A DNA stretch of 64,000 nt from Bacteroidia bacterium (lineage in GTDB: Bacteria > Bacteroidota > Bacteroidia > Flavobacteriales > Flavobacteriaceae), in the NCBI GenBank assembly GCA_030430385.1, contig JAUIFO010000006.1:164433-228432 (forward strand), written 5' to 3'. The notes below the pieces were generated by a model. That model searched no databases. It worked only from the letters and a program-made list of their open reading frames with translations, and was not told the DNA's origin. Positions 61,890 through 64,000 of the stretch are shown here, piece after piece. The translations under genes and the position numbers were made by a program. Positions within the stretch are counted from its first letter, which is position 1; each line of letters opens with the position of its first letter.

Positions 61890-63845
61890 ATGAAGAATAA
61901 TTCTTTTCTTTTTATTGTATTAGTTTTTTGTTGGTTTTCTTTTTCCCAAAATCCTGATAAAAGATTACAAGTTCAAGAACAAAATCAGTCTTTTGTTGAT
62001 ACGTCTTCAATTAAGTCCAACTCAAGTGGTAACAATATCTATGATAAAAAGGCAAACATTGAGCAATATTTAATTGTTTCATCATTACGAGATTCAAGTT
62101 ATGTAGATACAACACTTTCAATCAAAAAAGACTATAAGTTTAATTATTTAAGAAAGGATAATTTTGGCCTCATTCCTTTTTCTAATATTGGCCAAACTTA
62201 CAACACTCTCAACAAAGATTTTTCCCAAACACGAGCACTACCCATTTTTGGAGCTAGAGCTCGCCATTTTAATTATATGGAAATTAATGATATCAATTAT
62301 TATTATGTTCCTACACCATTAACAGAATTATTTTTCAAAACAGCCTTTCAGCAAGGGCAAGTACTGGATGCTTTTTTTACTGTAAACACGTCTCCTCAGT
62401 TCAATTTTTCAATTGCTTATAAAGGATTAAGATCTTTAGGTAATTACCAACATATTTTAACTAGTACAGGTAATTTAAGGTTTACCACTAACTTTCATAC
62501 AAAGAATAATAGATATAATGTAATAGCACACATCACTACTCAAGATTTACTAAACCAAGAGAATGGCGGCATTACAGATGAAGATGTCGAAAATTTTAAA
62601 TCTGGGGCAGAAGATTTTTTAGATCGTGCAGTTTTTGATCCTCAATTTCAAGATGCTGAAAGTATTTTAGTGGGTAAGCGATTCTACTTACAGCATGAAT
62701 ATGAAATAACAAAACCAAGTGATTCACTTTCGAATAAATTAAAAGTTGGACAAACAATTTATTTTGAAGACAAATATTATCAATTTGATCAGAACAGAGC
62801 AAATGAATTTTTTGGGGATGCTTTTGTTGATCAAATTGTTGACCGAACAACTTTAGAGAATTTTTACAATAGTGTCTATTTTAATCTTAAGAATAAACTA
62901 GGAGATTTTAGAATAAATCTTGATTATTCTAATTATAACTATGGTTATAATAGCGTAACAGTAACGGATGATGCGTTTATTCCTAATAGAATTGTCGATA
63001 ACACGTTTTCTCTTGGAGCTTCTTACAATAATAATTTTGGTAAACTTAATCTTTCTACACAATTTCAAACCAATATATCAGGAGCATTTGATGGTTATTT
63101 TTTTAAAGCGAATTTAAGATACCCAATCAATCCTAACATAGATATACATTCTGAAATTAATTATAGCTCTTATGCTCCAAATTATAATTTCCTGTTATAT
63201 AAGAGTGATTATATCAATTATAACTGGAATAACATTGATGCTTTTGAAAATTTAAATGTTAGTAATGTAATGCTTAAAGTTGAAGCTCCTAAACTAGTCA
63301 ATATTAGTTTAGATTTATCCAGCATTAATAACTATACTTATTTTTCTAAGGCTAGTTCAATCGATGCAGTAAAACCTTTTCAAGCTGACAAAAAAATAAA
63401 TTTAGTTAAGATAAGAGTAGATAAAGAATTTAATGTTGGAAAGTTTTCTCTAGATAATTCTGTTCTATATCAAAATGTGGTTGATGATAATGAAATATTA
63501 AATGTGCCTCAATTTACAACTAGAAATACAATTTATTATTCTAATGATTTTTTTAAAAAGGCACTGTTTCTTCAAACAGGTATTACATTTAATTATTTTA
63601 CTGAATATTACATGGATGCTTACGATCCTTTGTTAGCTGAATTCTATATCCAAAATAAAATTAAATTAGGAGGCTACCCAAGGTTAGACTTTTTTATTAA
63701 TGCTAAGGTAAGACAAACAAGAATCTTTTTTAAAGCTGAACACTTTAATTCTGCTTTTACAGGTTACAATTATTTTTCTGCCCCAAATAATCCATATAGA
63801 GATTTTTCTGTTCGTTTTGGACTAGTATGGAATTTTTTCTTATAA
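61890..63845 (+). CDS. Putative outer-membrane porin (Bacteroidota putative porin family)
   Basis: 651 residues with a signal peptide (MKNNSFLFIVLVFCWFSFSQ). The body has many alternating aromatic/polar strands (RYNVIAHITTQD, LRYPINPNIDIHSEINYSS) and ends RFGLVWNFFL, a barrel-type terminal strand. There is no plug and no TonB box. It matches the Bacteroidota putative porin family in layout. Its substrate is unknown. It has its own promoter and follows a strong terminator, so it is not part of the susCD transcript. Confidence 0.85.
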   Translation: MKNNSFLFIVLVFCWFSFSQNPDKRLQVQEQNQSFVDTSSIKSNSSGNNIYDKKANIEQYLIVSSLRDSSYVDTTLSIKKDYKFNYLRKDNFGLIPFSNIGQTYNTLNKDFSQTRALPIFGARARHFNYMEINDINYYYVPTPLTELFFKTAFQQGQVLDAFFTVNTSPQFNFSIAYKGLRSLGNYQHILTSTGNLRFTTNFHTKNNRYNVIAHITTQDLLNQENGGITDEDVENFKSGAEDFLDRAVFDPQFQDAESILVGKRFYLQHEYEITKPSDSLSNKLKVGQTIYFEDKYYQFDQNRANEFFGDAFVDQIVDRTTLENFYNSVYFNLKNKLGDFRINLDYSNYNYGYNSVTVTDDAFIPNRIVDNTFSLGASYNNNFGKLNLSTQFQTNISGAFDGYFFKANLRYPINPNIDIHSEINYSSYAPNYNFLLYKSDYINYNWNNIDAFENLNVSNVMLKVEAPKLVNISLDLSSINNYTYFSKASSIDAVKPFQADKKINLVKIRVDKEFNVGKFSLDNSVLYQNVVDDNEILNVPQFTTRNTIYYSNDFFKKALFLQTGITFNYFTEYYMDAYDPLLAEFYIQNKIKLGGYPRLDFFINAKVRQTRIFFKAEHFNSAFTGYNYFSAPNNPYRDFSVRFGLVWNFFL

Positions 63846-63924
63846 TTTTTCACTGTATAAGATTCTGATACTAAGCTATTGTGGTATTAGATTTAGAAAT
63901 AAAATAAAAAAAGGTTAAAAAAGG

Positions 63925-63957
63925 TTTGGAATAGATAAGAAAAGGGTTTTATATTTG
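63925..63957 (+). promoter_or_regulatory. Strong housekeeping promoter reading off the right edge
   Basis: The -33 element TTTG (63925-63928) and -7 element TATATTTG (63950-63957) are separated by 21 bp, close to the Bacteroidota sigma-A consensus. It lies after the porin gene, and no ORF of note starts between it and the window end. Such strong promoters often drive stable RNA genes, so a tRNA or rRNA beyond the edge is possible but cannot be seen. Confidence 0.75.
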
Positions 63958-64000
63958 CCGGCTCAAACGGCGATATTTTTAGAATAATTACTGGTTGAAA

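Noticed and set aside
1..64000. CRISPR arrays, insertion sequences, integrase, phage or tRNA genes
   Set aside because: No regularly spaced direct repeats, transposase motifs, terminal inverted repeats or cloverleaf sequences were seen on either strand by eye.

Overview
The window is AT-rich chromosomal DNA from a member of the Bacteroidota, most likely a marine Flavobacteriaceae. The evidence is direct. There is a PorT-type type IX secretion gene and a secreted protein with a type IX C-terminal sorting tail. There is a SusC/SusD (RagA/RagB) pair, a Na+-pumping NADH:quinone reductase operon, and many lipoproteins. Promoters carry the Bacteroidota -7 element TAnnTTTG, and Shine-Dalgarno sequences are largely absent. 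I cannot name the genus. I see no phage, insertion sequence, CRISPR array, rRNA or tRNA.

Layout. 1-2864: the 5' part of trkA (K+ uptake), then menaquinone methyltransferase ubiE/menG and porT. 3040-11768: nqrABCDEF, a DUF4846 protein, a small conserved protein and the flavinyltransferase apbE, whose enzyme family attaches the FMN groups of NqrB and NqrC. 11945-18715: a secreted TPR protein, a fragment of a dead methyltransferase gene, a LytS/LytTR-type two-component pair and a large secreted beta-helix protein. 18772-20734 (-): map, methyltransferase, DUF423. 20859-27104: CoA-transferase family enzyme, HAD phosphatase, phosphoglycerate mutase, ankyrin protein, and M48, M15 and S51 peptidases. 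27224-29945: three tandem carboxypeptidase-regulatory-like paralogues and tatA. 30057-40472: subtilase, O-methyltransferase, two overlapping alpha/beta hydrolases, a prenyltransferase-fold protein, a large zinc metalloprotease and two paralogous diheme cytochrome-like lipoproteins. 40596-47042 (-): lysS with an EEP-family membrane protein, then an envelope cluster (membrane-anchored LuxR regulator, DUF1573, thioredoxin-TPR, TonB-C-like, TPR). 47188-50475: a Pmp3 mini-protein, a lipoprotein, lipB, another lipoprotein and a nucleoid-associated protein. 50585-55330 (-): OmpA protein, a large propeller lipoprotein and rnhB. 55534-63845: SusC, SusD, two paralogous surface lipoproteins and a putative porin. 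The right edge holds a strong promoter reading out of the window.

Themes. The Nqr genes, ApbE and the small conserved protein look like one functional neighbourhood. Tandem duplication recurs: the three-gene family at 27-29.6 kb, the hydrolases at 32-34 kb, the cytochromes at 38-40 kb and the SusD-linked lipoproteins at 60-61.8 kb. The best candidates for undescribed biology are the three-gene family, the Nqr-linked small protein and the membrane-LuxR/DUF1573/thioredoxin cluster. All motif readings and identities are by eye; no alignment or database search was run.
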